Source: an uncultured Salinimicrobium sp. (GTDB lineage Bacteria > Bacteroidota > Bacteroidia > Flavobacteriales > Flavobacteriaceae). Taken from it: 30,169 nt of DNA. Below are positions 1 through 7,141 of this stretch, one piece after another. Every line of letters begins with the position of its first letter. The first letter of the stretch is position 1. Location of the stretch: assembly GCA_946887025.1 (NCBI GenBank), contig CAMPJY010000012.1:1-30169 (forward strand), in the 5' to 3' direction. A model generated the notes under the pieces. The model had not been told where the DNA came from. It did not search any database and was given only the letters and a program-made list of their open reading frames with translations. The translations under genes were made by a program, and so were the position numbers.

Positions 1-111
1 ACCCTCAATTGCTCAAGGATGGGAAAAAAATTGCTATGAAAAAGAAAAATTATCACCAACTTTAAAATTAGTGACTTTCAAATATATATAATTTTTTTAA
101 GATTTTCAATT

Positions 112-1227
112 TTATGAAAACATATCTTTAACTTTTTCGAAGAAGGACTTATCGCTCTTCTCGGGCTTAGGCTGGAAGTGTTCATCATCGGCCATCCTTT
201 CGAAGAATTCCTTTTGTTCCTTGCTTAGGGTTTTTGGAGTCCAGACATTCACATGTACCAGCAGGTCTCCTCGCCCATAATTATTAAGGTCAGAAAGTCC
301 TTTTCCTCTTAATCTGAGAATCTTTCCTGACTGAGCGCCCTCTTCAATTTTAATACGAACCTTTCCTGAAACCGTTTCTATTTCCCTGGATGCACCAAGG
401 GCCGCCTCAGAGAAGCTGATATAAAGATCATAATGAAGGTTTTTCCCTTCCCTCTGAAGGAATGGGTGTTCTTTCTCTTCAATTGCGACAAGAAGATCCC
501 CCGGGATCCCATTCCCTGGAGCATCATTCCCTTTGTTTGCGACTTTTAACTGCATTCCTTCCTCTACCCCGCCAGGTATTTTGATGCTCACGGTTTCTTC
601 CTTGATCACCATTCCCTGTGCGTCGGCATTATCGGGTTTATGATCTATTATCTCACCGGCACCTCCACAGGAAGTACAGGGAGAAGCGGTCTGCATTCTC
701 CCCAGAATGGTATTGGTCACCCTGGTCACCTGTCCTGAGCCGTTACAGGTGGGGCAGGTTTTATAGGTGGTGCCTTTAGCCTGGATCTTTCTCTTGACCT
801 TGATCTTTTTCTCTACCCCATCAGCTATTTCCTCCAGGGTTAAGGCCACACGAACTCTGAGATTACTCCCTTTTACAGTACGTCGTCCTCCTCCAAAACC
901 TCCGAAGCCACCAAAGCCTCCGCCGCCAAAGGCGCCGCCAAAGATGTCACCGAATTGACTGAAGATATCGTCCATGTTCATTCCGCCACCGCCGAAACCT
1001 CCGCCTTCGAAGGCCTGGTGACCAAACCTGTCATACCGGGCACGTTTATCCTCGTTGCTTAAAACCTCATAGGCTTCTGCAGCTTTTTTAAACATTTCTT
1101 CTGCCTTGTGATCCCCGGGATTCTTATCCGGATGAAACTCAAGAGCTTTCTTGCGGTATGCCTTCTTGATATCAGCTGCCGAGGCGTTTTTACTCAGTCC
1201 TAATATGTCGTAATAATCTTCTTTCAT
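112..1227 (-). CDS. dnaJ: Chaperone protein DnaJ (Hsp40) with a reduced zinc finger
   Basis: Co-chaperone that delivers unfolded clients to DnaK and stimulates its ATPase in the cytoplasm. A J domain fills residues 1-70 with the HPD motif at 32-34, followed by a Gly/Phe-rich stretch (about 74-115), a cysteine segment and the two C-terminal beta domains. The cysteine segment is unusual: only two CxxCxGxG motifs are present (CPTC at 158 and CTSC at 184), where classical type I DnaJ has four. By position they match motifs 2 and 3 (second zinc site); motifs 1 and 4 are missing. Length (371 aa) is otherwise normal. It lies 40 bp downstream of grpE on the same strand, so the two are probably co-transcribed; dnaK is not in the window. 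I recall the same reduced form in other flavobacterial DnaJ proteins. Confidence 0.97.
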   Translation of the reverse strand: MKEDYYDILGLSKNASAADIKKAYRKKALEFHPDKNPGDHKAEEMFKKAAEAYEVLSNEDKRARYDRFGHQAFEGGGFGGGGMNMDDIFSQFGDIFGGAFGGGGFGGFGGFGGGRRTVKGSNLRVRVALTLEEIADGVEKKIKVKRKIQAKGTTYKTCPTCNGSGQVTRVTNTILGRMQTASPCTSCGGAGEIIDHKPDNADAQGMVIKEETVSIKIPGGVEEGMQLKVANKGNDAPGNGIPGDLLVAIEEKEHPFLQREGKNLHYDLYISFSEAALGASREIETVSGKVRIKIEEGAQSGKILRLRGKGLSDLNNYGRGDLLVHVNVWTPKTLSKEQKEFFERMADDEHFQPKPEKSDKSFFEKVKDMFS

Positions 1228-1267
1228 TCTGTTTTGTCAGTCTTTAAATTGCTTTTGGAGGCAATGA

Positions 1268-1867
1268 TTACTTTCCTGTCACTACTTTTGGATAGCGGAT
1301 TATCTTATCACCCATTTTATATCCCTTTTCGACAACATCTACTATTTTTCCCTTCAGTTTATCGGAAGGAGCAGCAATCTGAGTAATGGCCTCATGCATA
1401 TCGGCGTCAAATGAATCTCCGGCTTTTACATCCATTGCTTCCAGGCCCTTAGACTTCAGAGTTTCTTTTAATTTATTATGAATAAGTTCCACCCCTTTGA
1501 GAAGGTTTTTATCCTTGGCCTTGCTGATTTCGTTATGAGCGCGATCAAAATCATCCAGCACGGGCAATAGCGAGCTCATCACTTCCTGCCCGGCAGTCTT
1601 ATACAGTTCAATTCGTTCTTTATTGGTACGCTTTTTATAATTCTCGAATTCGGCGAAAAGCCTGAGAAAGCGGTCTTTCTCCTTTTCAAGTTCTGCTTTA
1701 AGCACATCCTGTGCATCTTCCTCTGAATTCCCTTCTTCGGGTTTTGCGGCAGCCTCTGACGACTGAGACTGCTGGTTTTTTTCTACTTCTTCAATGGCAT
1801 CATCCAAAATTTCTTCAACTTTATCCTTTATAGAATCTTCCTGTTTATTTTCTTCTTTTCTGCTCAT
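1268..1867 (-). CDS. grpE: Nucleotide exchange factor GrpE
   Basis: GrpE releases ADP from DnaK and so drives client release in the DnaK-DnaJ cycle. The 199-aa protein has the expected build: an acidic, low-complexity N-terminus (about residues 1-55, rich in E, D and Q), a long helix carrying the FAEFENYKKRTNKER region, and a C-terminal beta domain ending in YKMGDKIIRYPKVVTGK, typical of the family. It is the first gene of a grpE-dnaJ pair on the minus strand. A possible -24/-12 type promoter and a TGACA direct repeat lie just upstream and are listed separately. The ATG at 1867 fits the family start, and no alternative is needed. Confidence 0.97.
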   Translation of the reverse strand: MSRKEENKQEDSIKDKVEEILDDAIEEVEKNQQSQSSEAAAKPEEGNSEEDAQDVLKAELEKEKDRFLRLFAEFENYKKRTNKERIELYKTAGQEVMSSLLPVLDDFDRAHNEISKAKDKNLLKGVELIHNKLKETLKSKGLEAMDVKAGDSFDADMHEAITQIAAPSDKLKGKIVDVVEKGYKMGDKIIRYPKVVTGK

Positions 1868-1897
1868 TTCATTTTCGTATTAGTTACTTTTCATCAG

Positions 1898-1937
1898 GCA
1901 AAAGCTCTGCCATTTCCTGCATGATGTCAAAATGTCA
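1898..1937 (-). promoter_or_regulatory. Candidate sigma-54-like promoter and TGACA direct repeat upstream of grpE
   Basis: Read on the minus strand, 1912-1898 is TGGCAGAGCTTTTGC. It has GG and GC dinucleotides at the exact -24/-12 spacing of sigma-54 promoters (consensus TGGCAC-N5-TTGC). About 12 bp upstream (1937-1925) is TGACA-TTT-TGACA, two direct copies that could bind an activator or heat-shock regulator. Transcription would start about 20 bp before the grpE ATG. The same bases also form a short inverted repeat (GGCA...TGCC), so a chance match is possible. No TAnnTTTG element was seen here. Confidence 0.35.
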
Positions 1938-1984
1938 CCGGATAATTTAATATATCTTTAAGATGGCGGTGGAGGTCTATCGCT

Positions 1985-1992
1985 TAATTTTG
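1985..1992 (+). promoter_or_regulatory. Candidate -7 element of the yceI promoter
   Basis: TAATTTTG matches the Bacteroidota -7 consensus TAnnTTTG and lies 24 bp before the chosen ATG at 2017. No clear -33 TTG is visible at the usual distance. It supports starting the gene at 2017 rather than at the longer in-frame ATG at 1963, which lies upstream of this element. Confidence 0.4.
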
Positions 1993-2016
1993 TGGTTCAT
2001 TTTTAACAATAAAACC

Positions 2017-2694
2017 ATGAAAAAAAGATTTTTTAATGTTTTTGTTTTCGCAACAATAGCTGTTTCCACTATCAGCTGCAAAGATAACAAACAATCCACC
2101 GTTGAACCGGGTGAAGCTCAGGAAGCTGCAACGGCCAGTGAAACGGCAACCACCTATGAGATAAATAATGAGGAATCCACCATTGAATGGCGCGGAACCA
2201 AACCCACCGGGGAACATCGAGGCACCATAGATATCCAATCCGGAAGCATTTCTGCTACTCAGGAGGAAATTCAGAGTGGAAATGTGGTTATTGACATGAC
2301 CAGTATAACTGTGACTGACGAGGGGATTTCTGAGGAAGATAAAACTAATCTTGAAAACCACCTGAAAGGTACCGTTGAAGGCAAGGAAACAGATTTCTTT
2401 AATGTAGAGGAATTCCCGACTGCAACCTTTGAAATTACCGGAGTGACCGAGGCTAATGGGCAGAAGATGCTTCAGGGGAACCTTACCATAAAAGAGGATA
2501 CCAAAAATATCGAATTCCCAGTGTCGACTTCTATCGATGAGAATGAACTAAGCCTTGAAAGTGAAACTTTCACCATAGACAGAACCGACTGGAAGGTAAA
2601 TTACGGTTCACAATCAGTTTTCGACAACCTTGGAGATAACTGGATCAGTGATGAAATAGAGCTTACGATCAAAGTAAAGGCCAATAAGCAGTAA
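2017..2694 (+). CDS. YceI-family lipoprotein
   Basis: Predicted periplasmic or outer-membrane lipoprotein of the YceI family, a lipocalin-like barrel that binds long isoprenoid or amphiphilic ligands; the physiological ligand is not known in most bacteria. The N-terminus MKKRFFNVFVFATIAVS leads to a lipobox with Cys at residue 21, followed by a 25-residue low-complexity linker rich in E, A and T. The YceI domain (about 46-225) shows the typical opening YEINNEESTIEWRGTKPTGEH and the closing region with VFDNLGDNWISDEIEL. Start: an in-frame ATG exists at 1963, but the 2017 ATG gives a clean signal peptide and lies after the putative promoter. A strong terminator follows the stop. Confidence 0.9.
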   Translation: MKKRFFNVFVFATIAVSTISCKDNKQSTVEPGEAQEAATASETATTYEINNEESTIEWRGTKPTGEHRGTIDIQSGSISATQEEIQSGNVVIDMTSITVTDEGISEEDKTNLENHLKGTVEGKETDFFNVEEFPTATFEITGVTEANGQKMLQGNLTIKEDTKNIEFPVSTSIDENELSLESETFTIDRTDWKVNYGSQSVFDNLGDNWISDEIELTIKVKANKQ

Positions 2695-2720
2695 GAAGCT
2701 AACTAACCTGAAATTGCAAT

Positions 2721-2752
2721 AAAAAATCCCGGGTCTATGCCCGGGATTTTTT
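2721..2752. terminator. Intrinsic terminator, probably bidirectional
   Basis: TCCCGGG (2727-2733) and CCCGGGA (2740-2746) pair around a 6-nt loop, and the stem is extended by A6 on the left and T6 or more on the right. The T-tract on the plus strand ends yceI; the A-tract would serve the convergent epimerase gene on the minus strand. Confidence 0.85.
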
Positions 2753-2781
2753 TTATTCGACCAGATGAATAATGGTCGAAA

Positions 2782-3699
2782 TCATTTTTCTTCCCTCAAT
2801 TTCAAATCTCTTAAAGAATTTCCAAGGTTGACAAAATTAAAGGAAAAACCGGCTTTTTGAATCTTTCTGCTGGCTACAAGCTGGCTTTCCAGTGCTACGT
2901 TTGCCATCTCCCCCATCACCAGTTTCATGCCGAATGCCGGTACATTTGGCAGCCACATTTTTTTACCTTCAATCTTTGCAATTTCCTGCATCAGCTCTCT
3001 ATTGGTTACAGGATCGGGAGCCGTAGCATTGTACACTCCCACCAGGCCATTTTCTACTGTATAAATATATATCCTCGCCAGATCCTCCAGATGGATCCAG
3101 GACTGCCATTGTTTTCCATTTCCCAGGGGAGATCCCACTCCAAGCTTTACCGGGCGTTGCATCTGGGCCAGAGCTCCTCCATCCTCCGCTAGGACAATCC
3201 CTGTACGGATTTTGGCTACTCGCAATCCCTGAGAAGTAAATCTGTCAGCTGCTGCTTCCCACTCCCGGGTCAGTTTCCCCAGAAAAGTGTCTGCAACTTC
3301 CTTTTCATCTTCAAAATACAATTTTCTATAAGAAGATGGATAAATACTTATCCCACTAGCTGAAACGAACTGACCAACCTCATGTTCGTTTTCTTCCAGA
3401 GTTTTATAAAGCAGGTCAGCTCCTTCTACCCTGCTCCGGATAATCTCCTTTTTGTTCTTATTGGTCCAGGGTTTGAAAATACTGCTCCCTGCGAGATGAA
3501 TAATAGCCCCTACCCCTTCGACACATTGGAAATCGATCTCTCCCTTGGCAGGATTCCAGTAAAATCCGGAATAATTTTCCTGCTTCTGTATTTTGTCTTT
3601 TGCGGTGGTAAGGTAATTGATCCTTACTTCTTTCTTATGGAATTGTCGGACAATTTCTGACCCTATCATTCCTGTAGCCCCAGTAATTAATATCCGCAT
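2782..3699 (-). CDS. TIGR01777 / SDR39U1-type NAD(P)-dependent epimerase
   Basis: Extended short-chain dehydrogenase/reductase-like protein of the TIGR01777 (SDR39U1, YfcH-like) family; the substrate is unknown. The Rossmann motif GATGMIGSE sits at the very N-terminus (residues 7-15). The segment with GVYNATAPDPVTNRE is characteristic, and the C-terminus (KKMWLPNVPAFGMKLVMGEMA) matches the DUF1731 tail of the family. Start chosen at 3699 (MRILITGATG): the longer in-frame ATG at 3723 adds MFLTCKIK ahead of the nucleotide-binding strand, which is atypical. 305 aa is a normal length. It runs convergent with yceI and is 93 bp downstream of mnmD, so it could be read through from that operon. Confidence 0.9.
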   Translation of the reverse strand: MRILITGATGMIGSEIVRQFHKKEVRINYLTTAKDKIQKQENYSGFYWNPAKGEIDFQCVEGVGAIIHLAGSSIFKPWTNKNKKEIIRSRVEGADLLYKTLEENEHEVGQFVSASGISIYPSSYRKLYFEDEKEVADTFLGKLTREWEAAADRFTSQGLRVAKIRTGIVLAEDGGALAQMQRPVKLGVGSPLGNGKQWQSWIHLEDLARIYIYTVENGLVGVYNATAPDPVTNRELMQEIAKIEGKKMWLPNVPAFGMKLVMGEMANVALESQLVASRKIQKAGFSFNFVNLGNSLRDLKLREEK

Positions 3700-3792
3700 T
3701 TTTATTTTACAAGTTAAGAACAAAGAGGAGAATACAGGGGTGGCTTTAGTACAGCTTTAACAGCTCAAAAAACCATTTACAAAAAAATCAGA

Positions 3793-4467
3793 CTAGGGTT
3801 TTCGGGCTCGAAGCATCTCCCTTTTGCCGGGAGGTCCGGGAAGCCGCTCTACTTCAAAACCAACGGTTTGCATGGCCCTGCGAACACTGCCCTTTGCGGA
3901 ATATGTGACGAGAACTCCTCCTGTTTTCATGGCTTTGAACATAATCCCAAAAATCTCCTCCGTCCACAGGTCAGGTTGCACTCTGGCCCCAAAGGCATCG
4001 AAGTAGACGAGATCAAAACAATTTTCAGCATCTATCTCATGAAAAAACTGTTGCTTCTTATGCAGCCTAAAGAAATCAGTAACCAGCTGCTCTTTTTCCC
4101 ATGCAACCTTATGCAGGAGCCCAAAAAGTTCCTGGGCGTTTTCCCCTGTAAAGCTATCCGTATAATTAAGAGCTTTCAGCTCCTCGGAGGAAACGGGGTA
4201 GGCTTCAATCCCCGTATAATTGATTTGAAGACCAAGTTTCTCAGCCTCCATTAAAGTTATGAAGGCATTTAGCCCGGTGCCGAAACCGATTTCCATGATG
4301 GTAATCAATTCCTTTTTCTTAGACTTCAGCACCTCCTCCAGTCCGTTTTTTATAAACACGTGGTAAGCCTCCTGAAGAGCCCCGTGTTTGGAATGGTAGT
4401 GCTCATCCCAATCAGGAATGAATATGGTTGTGGATCCATCGGCGGTCCTGACGACTTTTCTCTCCAC
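3793..4467 (-). CDS. mnmD: tRNA 5-methylaminomethyl-2-thiouridine methyltransferase, stand-alone MnmD
   Basis: SAM-dependent methyltransferase (DUF752) that performs the last methylation of wobble uridine 34 (nm5 to mnm5) in tRNAs reading split codon boxes. In enteric bacteria this is the N-terminal half of bifunctional MnmC; here the FAD-dependent MnmC oxidase half is absent, as in other stand-alone MnmD proteins. Visible motifs are DWDEHYHSKHGALQEAYHVF near the N-terminus, the SAM loop IGFGTGLNAF, and YFDAFGARVQPDLW. The start codon is GTG, one base after the TAA stop of the DUF4920 gene. No upstream ATG is available without entering that gene, and the N-terminus fits the family, so translational coupling is likely. 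Confidence 0.92.
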   Translation of the reverse strand: MERKVVRTADGSTTIFIPDWDEHYHSKHGALQEAYHVFIKNGLEEVLKSKKKELITIMEIGFGTGLNAFITLMEAEKLGLQINYTGIEAYPVSSEELKALNYTDSFTGENAQELFGLLHKVAWEKEQLVTDFFRLHKKQQFFHEIDAENCFDLVYFDAFGARVQPDLWTEEIFGIMFKAMKTGGVLVTYSAKGSVRRAMQTVGFEVERLPGPPGKREMLRARKP

Positions 4468-4468
4468 C

Positions 4469-4948
4469 TTATTGTTCTATCAGCACCCCATCCGCAAGAA
4501 AGGAAAGGGTTGTTTTTGGTTCCGTTATCGCAGCGACCTCCTCCGGAGTTTTTCCTGCATCCTCGGCATAATGCCGCTGGTCTTCAACAGAAACCACACT
4601 TACAAAGGCTTTTCCATTGACCACAACTTCCTTTTCTTCAATATCTTTGGGAACAAAAAAGGCGTAATCCTTGAATTTTACTGCTGCCTCCTGGCCATCC
4701 GTCAGTTTAAGATTCATCCAGCAGCCCTTGCTTTTACAAACCGATACTACCTCGGCTTTAAATTTGGCAGTTATAGTGTCTCCGGCCTGCAGTTGACCAA
4801 ATTCCCCCATCATCTCGTCTGCAGAAAGCAATTTTTCAGTAGAAAAGGATTCCCCTACGGAAGCGTAAGAAGCATAGGGATTTTCCTGCACCTGCTTACA
4901 GGAAGCGAAAACCAGGGCGCATAAAACAAAGAAACTGAAGTTTTTCAT
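4469..4948 (-). CDS. DUF4920 lipoprotein
   Basis: Small exported protein of the DUF4920 family, known mainly from Bacteroidota; function unknown. The N-terminus MKNFSFFVLCALVFASC is a lipoprotein signal peptide with the lipid-accepting Cys at residue 17. The mature part has an OB-like beta pattern with the family motif VCKSKGCWMNLKL (two Cys in CKSKGC) followed by VKFKDYAFFVPKD. The two cysteines suggest a metal-binding or redox role, which is inference only. The start at 4948 is chosen over the in-frame ATG at 5038 because it gives a perfect signal peptide and lies downstream of a TAnnTTTG promoter element. First gene of a two-gene unit with mnmD. Confidence 0.88.
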   Translation of the reverse strand: MKNFSFFVLCALVFASCKQVQENPYASYASVGESFSTEKLLSADEMMGEFGQLQAGDTITAKFKAEVVSVCKSKGCWMNLKLTDGQEAAVKFKDYAFFVPKDIEEKEVVVNGKAFVSVVSVEDQRHYAEDAGKTPEEVAAITEPKTTLSFLADGVLIEQ

Positions 4949-4983
4949 ATCTTGCTGAATTAGGTCGGGACGAAAATTTAAAA

Positions 4984-4991
4984 CAAAATTA
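4984..4991 (-). promoter_or_regulatory. Candidate -7 element for the DUF4920-mnmD unit
   Basis: On the minus strand this reads TAATTTTG (TAnnTTTG), 35 bp upstream of the ATG at 4948. The -33 position is not well defined. It forms a divergent pair with the ilvE element 36 bp away. Confidence 0.45.
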
Positions 4992-5027
4992 ATAATAACC
5001 CCAGTTTCGTTACCCCATTTTATTTGA

Positions 5028-5035
5028 TAAATTTG
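5028..5035 (+). promoter_or_regulatory. Candidate -7 element for ilvE
   Basis: TAAATTTG matches TAnnTTTG 18 bp before the ATG at 5054. A weak TTT (5005-5007) lies at roughly the -33 position. The in-frame ATG at 5024 overlaps this element, which supports the start at 5054. Confidence 0.45.
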
Positions 5036-5053
5036 CAAAAATATTCCTTATTA

Positions 5054-6130
5054 ATGAAAACCGCTACTCCTCAACATCTGGAAATAGTAAAAGCTTCCAG
5101 TTCTAAGATCGATAAAGTTGATTTTGAAAACCTGATTTTCGGAAATATTTTTACTGACCACATGATGGTTTGCGATTATAAGGACGGACAATGGCAAAAA
5201 GCCCAGATCAAGCCTTATGGCCCGATAGAGCTGGCTCCTTCTGCCAAAGTCTTTCATTATGGTCAGGCCATATTCGAAGGAATGAAAGCCTTTAAGGATG
5301 ATGAGGAAAACGTATGGCTTTTCAGACCAAAGGAAAATATTGCCAGGTTCAACAAATCTTCCAAGCGGCTTGCAATTCCTGAATTTCCGGAAGATGTATT
5401 CCTGGAAGGTCTGGAAGTCTTAATGGATATGGAGCGGGAATGGATTAAAAATGAATTTGGAACCTCCCTGTATATCCGACCTTTTGTAATTTCCACAGAA
5501 CCGGGAGTTTCAGCATCTCCTTCCAGCGAATATAAGTTCATGATCATCTGTTCTCCAGCAAAGGCTTATTACAGCGGAGACGTGAGAGTGGTTTTTGCTG
5601 AAGAATTCAGCCGCTCCGCCAATGGAGGTGTAGGATATGCCAAGGCAGCCGGAAATTATGGTGCTCAGTTCTACCCCACCAACCTTGCCAAAGCTGAAGG
5701 ATTTCAGCAGGTGGTATGGACCGATGCCAGCAGTCATGAATATCTGGAAGAAGCAGGCACCATGAACGTATTTTTCAGGGTTGGCGACAGGCTGCTTACT
5801 GCTCCTTTGAGCGACAGGATCCTGGACGGGGTTACCCGTAAAAGCGTCATTGCCCTGGCTGAAGATAATGGTATTGAAGTGGACGTGCGCAGGGTGAAGG
5901 TGAGTGAGATAGTGGAAGCCGCAAGAAAGGGAGAGCTTAAGGAGATGTTCGGTTCAGGAACCGCTGCCACCATTAATCCTATCAAAGGATTTGGATACAA
6001 GGGCGAAAAATTTGAACTCCAGGACCAGGAGGATTCCTACGCCAGACTTTTCAAAAACAAATTGATGGAAATCCAGTACAATAAGGGAGAAGATAAATTC
6101 GGCTGGAGATATTTAGTGAAGAAGCACTAA
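5054..6130 (+). CDS. ilvE: Branched-chain amino acid aminotransferase (class IV, PLP)
   Basis: Transfers the amino group between glutamate and the 2-oxo acids of Leu, Ile and Val: the last step of synthesis and the first of degradation. The 358-aa length and motifs match the type II (eukaryote/actinobacteria-like) branch of fold-type IV enzymes: FHYGQAIFEGMKAF near the N-terminus, a Lys in the GYAKAAGNYGAQF segment as the likely PLP Schiff-base residue, YLEEAGTMNVFF for cofactor binding, and GSGTAATINPIKG for the phosphate cup. The ATG at 5054 is preferred over 5024 because of the promoter element. No other ilv or leu genes are nearby. The branched-chain link to icmF, 11 kb away, is suggestive only. 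Confidence 0.95.
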   Translation: MKTATPQHLEIVKASSSKIDKVDFENLIFGNIFTDHMMVCDYKDGQWQKAQIKPYGPIELAPSAKVFHYGQAIFEGMKAFKDDEENVWLFRPKENIARFNKSSKRLAIPEFPEDVFLEGLEVLMDMEREWIKNEFGTSLYIRPFVISTEPGVSASPSSEYKFMIICSPAKAYYSGDVRVVFAEEFSRSANGGVGYAKAAGNYGAQFYPTNLAKAEGFQQVVWTDASSHEYLEEAGTMNVFFRVGDRLLTAPLSDRILDGVTRKSVIALAEDNGIEVDVRRVKVSEIVEAARKGELKEMFGSGTAATINPIKGFGYKGEKFELQDQEDSYARLFKNKLMEIQYNKGEDKFGWRYLVKKH

Positions 6131-6199
6131 GATTCGTAGGTATTCGGTCCTTCCCAAATTATGGATTTATTATAGCCAGATTAAAGCCCCATTAAGCTG

Positions 6200-6266
6200 T
6201 TATTAGGGTTGAACCCTTATTTAACCCTAATATAACCCTTATTTGACCCTTATTTAACCCTTATTT
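6200..6266. repeat. 11-bp tandem array (5 units) with a flanking inverted unit
   Basis: Five head-to-tail 11-bp units run without a gap from 6212 to 6266: AACCCTTATTT, AACCCTAATAT, AACCCTTATTT, GACCCTTATTT, AACCCTTATTT. Immediately upstream (6200-6210) TTATTAGGGTT is the reverse complement of AACCCTAATAA and matches unit 2 in 10 of 11 bases. This gives a potential hairpin (10-bp arms 6201-6210 and 6223-6232). The array lies in the gene-free gap after ilvE. Its role is unknown: slippage minisatellite, multi-site operator on one helical face, or part of a 3' UTR. Confidence 0.9.
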
Positions 6267-6441
6267 GATTGGGAGCTGATAAAGACCCGGCAGGTGAGTA
6301 AATCATACTGGTTTGGCATTTATATTTCAATCGCTACTTCGCTGCGCCCGATCTCCAGATTGGGGCCAGCCATCCCCGCTTCGCTCCTCCCGAAAGAAGC
6401 TTAACTGGGAGAGGAATCGTATAATAAACGCAATTTTGCCT
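6267..6441. other. Rest of the gene-free gap after ilvE
   Basis: The 311-bp interval 6131-6441 has no convincing gene. After the tandem array there is a GC-rich stretch (about 6331-6420) with two similar blocks, ACTTCGCTGCGCCCG and GCTTCGCTCCTCCCG, about 36 bp apart. The 61-codon reading frame across it looks spurious, with no family features. It may be a decayed intergenic repeat. No clear terminator for ilvE was seen. Confidence 0.4.
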
Positions 6442-6831
6442 TTAAGCCTTCTCAAGAATACTTTTAATATCCGGTTTGAAATAGGCAGGTCCCTTTAGCA
6501 CCTTTCCATCTTCCCGGTAAATGGGTTTTCCATCGGCTCCCAGTTTACTCATATTGCTCCGCTGGATTTCCTCAAAAACCTCCTCGATCTTATGCTGCAT
6601 TCCGTGTTCAATAATGGTCCCGCACAGTATATAAAGCATGTCCCCCAAAGCATCTGCTACCTCCACCAGGTCGTTGTTACTGGCTGCTTCCAGATACTCC
6701 TCGTTCTCCTCCTTCATTAGGTCGTAGCGCAGCCGGTTCTTTGCCGGGCCCAGATCGGCTATTGGACTTTCAGAAAATCCCAGTCCGAAAGCAGTATGGA
6801 ACTGCTGGACATTGCTGATTCTTTTTTTCAT
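6442..6831 (-). CDS. MazG/HisE-like nucleoside triphosphate pyrophosphohydrolase
   Basis: All-alpha NTP pyrophosphohydrolase superfamily protein, expected to hydrolyse a nucleoside triphosphate to the monophosphate and PPi, probably for nucleotide-pool cleaning; the exact substrate cannot be told. The Mg-binding signature is visible: EENEE in helix 1, and EVADALGDMLYILCG in helix 2 (ExxE...ExxD). Later residues YREDGKVLKGPAYFKPDI resemble the C-terminal part found in many Bacteroidota homologues. The start at 6831 (MKKRISNVQQF) is preferred; the in-frame ATG at 6894 would overlap the divergent gene at 6877. 129 aa. Confidence 0.85.
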   Translation of the reverse strand: MKKRISNVQQFHTAFGLGFSESPIADLGPAKNRLRYDLMKEENEEYLEAASNNDLVEVADALGDMLYILCGTIIEHGMQHKIEEVFEEIQRSNMSKLGADGKPIYREDGKVLKGPAYFKPDIKSILEKA

Positions 6832-6876
6832 TGTCTTTAGGTGTGGATGGGTTAACTTCGCATAAAAATAAAAAAA

Positions 6877-7062
6877 ATGTTCAGCACAGGACAATTAATC
6901 TTTGCGGCAGTCTTTTTTGTGGTCTTTGTCGTCATTATTGCATACAGTTACCGCAGAGATATAAAGCTTCATCGTAAATATTACAAAGGCACCATTTATA
7001 TCCTACTGGCCTTCATTCTTTTCATGGCACTTCTTTTTGTACTGAAGACCCAGTTGAGATAG
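6877..7062 (+). CDS. Small two-helix membrane protein, function unknown
   Basis: A 61-aa protein with two hydrophobic segments (about residues 6-24 and 40-57) separated by a basic loop (YRRDIKLHRKYYKG), so both ends probably face the periplasm. I cannot assign a family with certainty. Similar short proteins occur in Flavobacteriaceae as I remember them. It has an A-rich upstream region, starts 45 bp from the divergent pyrophosphohydrolase, and is followed by a clean terminator, which argues that it is real. Confidence 0.65.
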   Translation: MFSTGQLIFAAVFFVVFVVIIAYSYRRDIKLHRKYYKGTIYILLAFILFMALLFVLKTQLR

Positions 7063-7091
7063 AATTCTTCATGGTGAATTAATGTCATAAA

Positions 7092-7122
7092 AAAAGGCTT
7101 TCTGAAATCCAGAAAGCCTTTT
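7092..7122. terminator. Bidirectional intrinsic terminator
   Basis: A perfect 13-bp stem, AAAAGGCTTTCTG (7092-7104) and CAGAAAGCCTTTT (7110-7122), closes a 5-nt loop, with A and T runs at its ends. It sits between two converging genes (small membrane protein and DPP III) and can serve both. Confidence 0.9.
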
Positions 7123-7141
7123 AAATTTATTGTAACTAAAG

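Noticed and set aside
767..958. Pro-rich 63-codon frame opposite the Gly/Phe region of dnaJ
   Set aside because: It is the antisense of the GGFGG repeats of dnaJ; the composition is fully explained by that gene.
6212..6266. CRISPR array
   Set aside because: Units are only 11 bp and contiguous, with no spacers and no cas genes in the window. The same applies to 29548-29602.
6320..6336. Third sigma-54-like site (TTGGCATTTATATTTC)
   Set aside because: The -12 part reads TTTC instead of TTGC, and no plus-strand gene follows within a reasonable distance.
6313..6498. 61-codon plus-strand frame in the gap after ilvE
   Set aside because: It runs into the antisense end of the pyrophosphohydrolase gene and has no protein-like pattern; more likely part of a decayed intergenic repeat.
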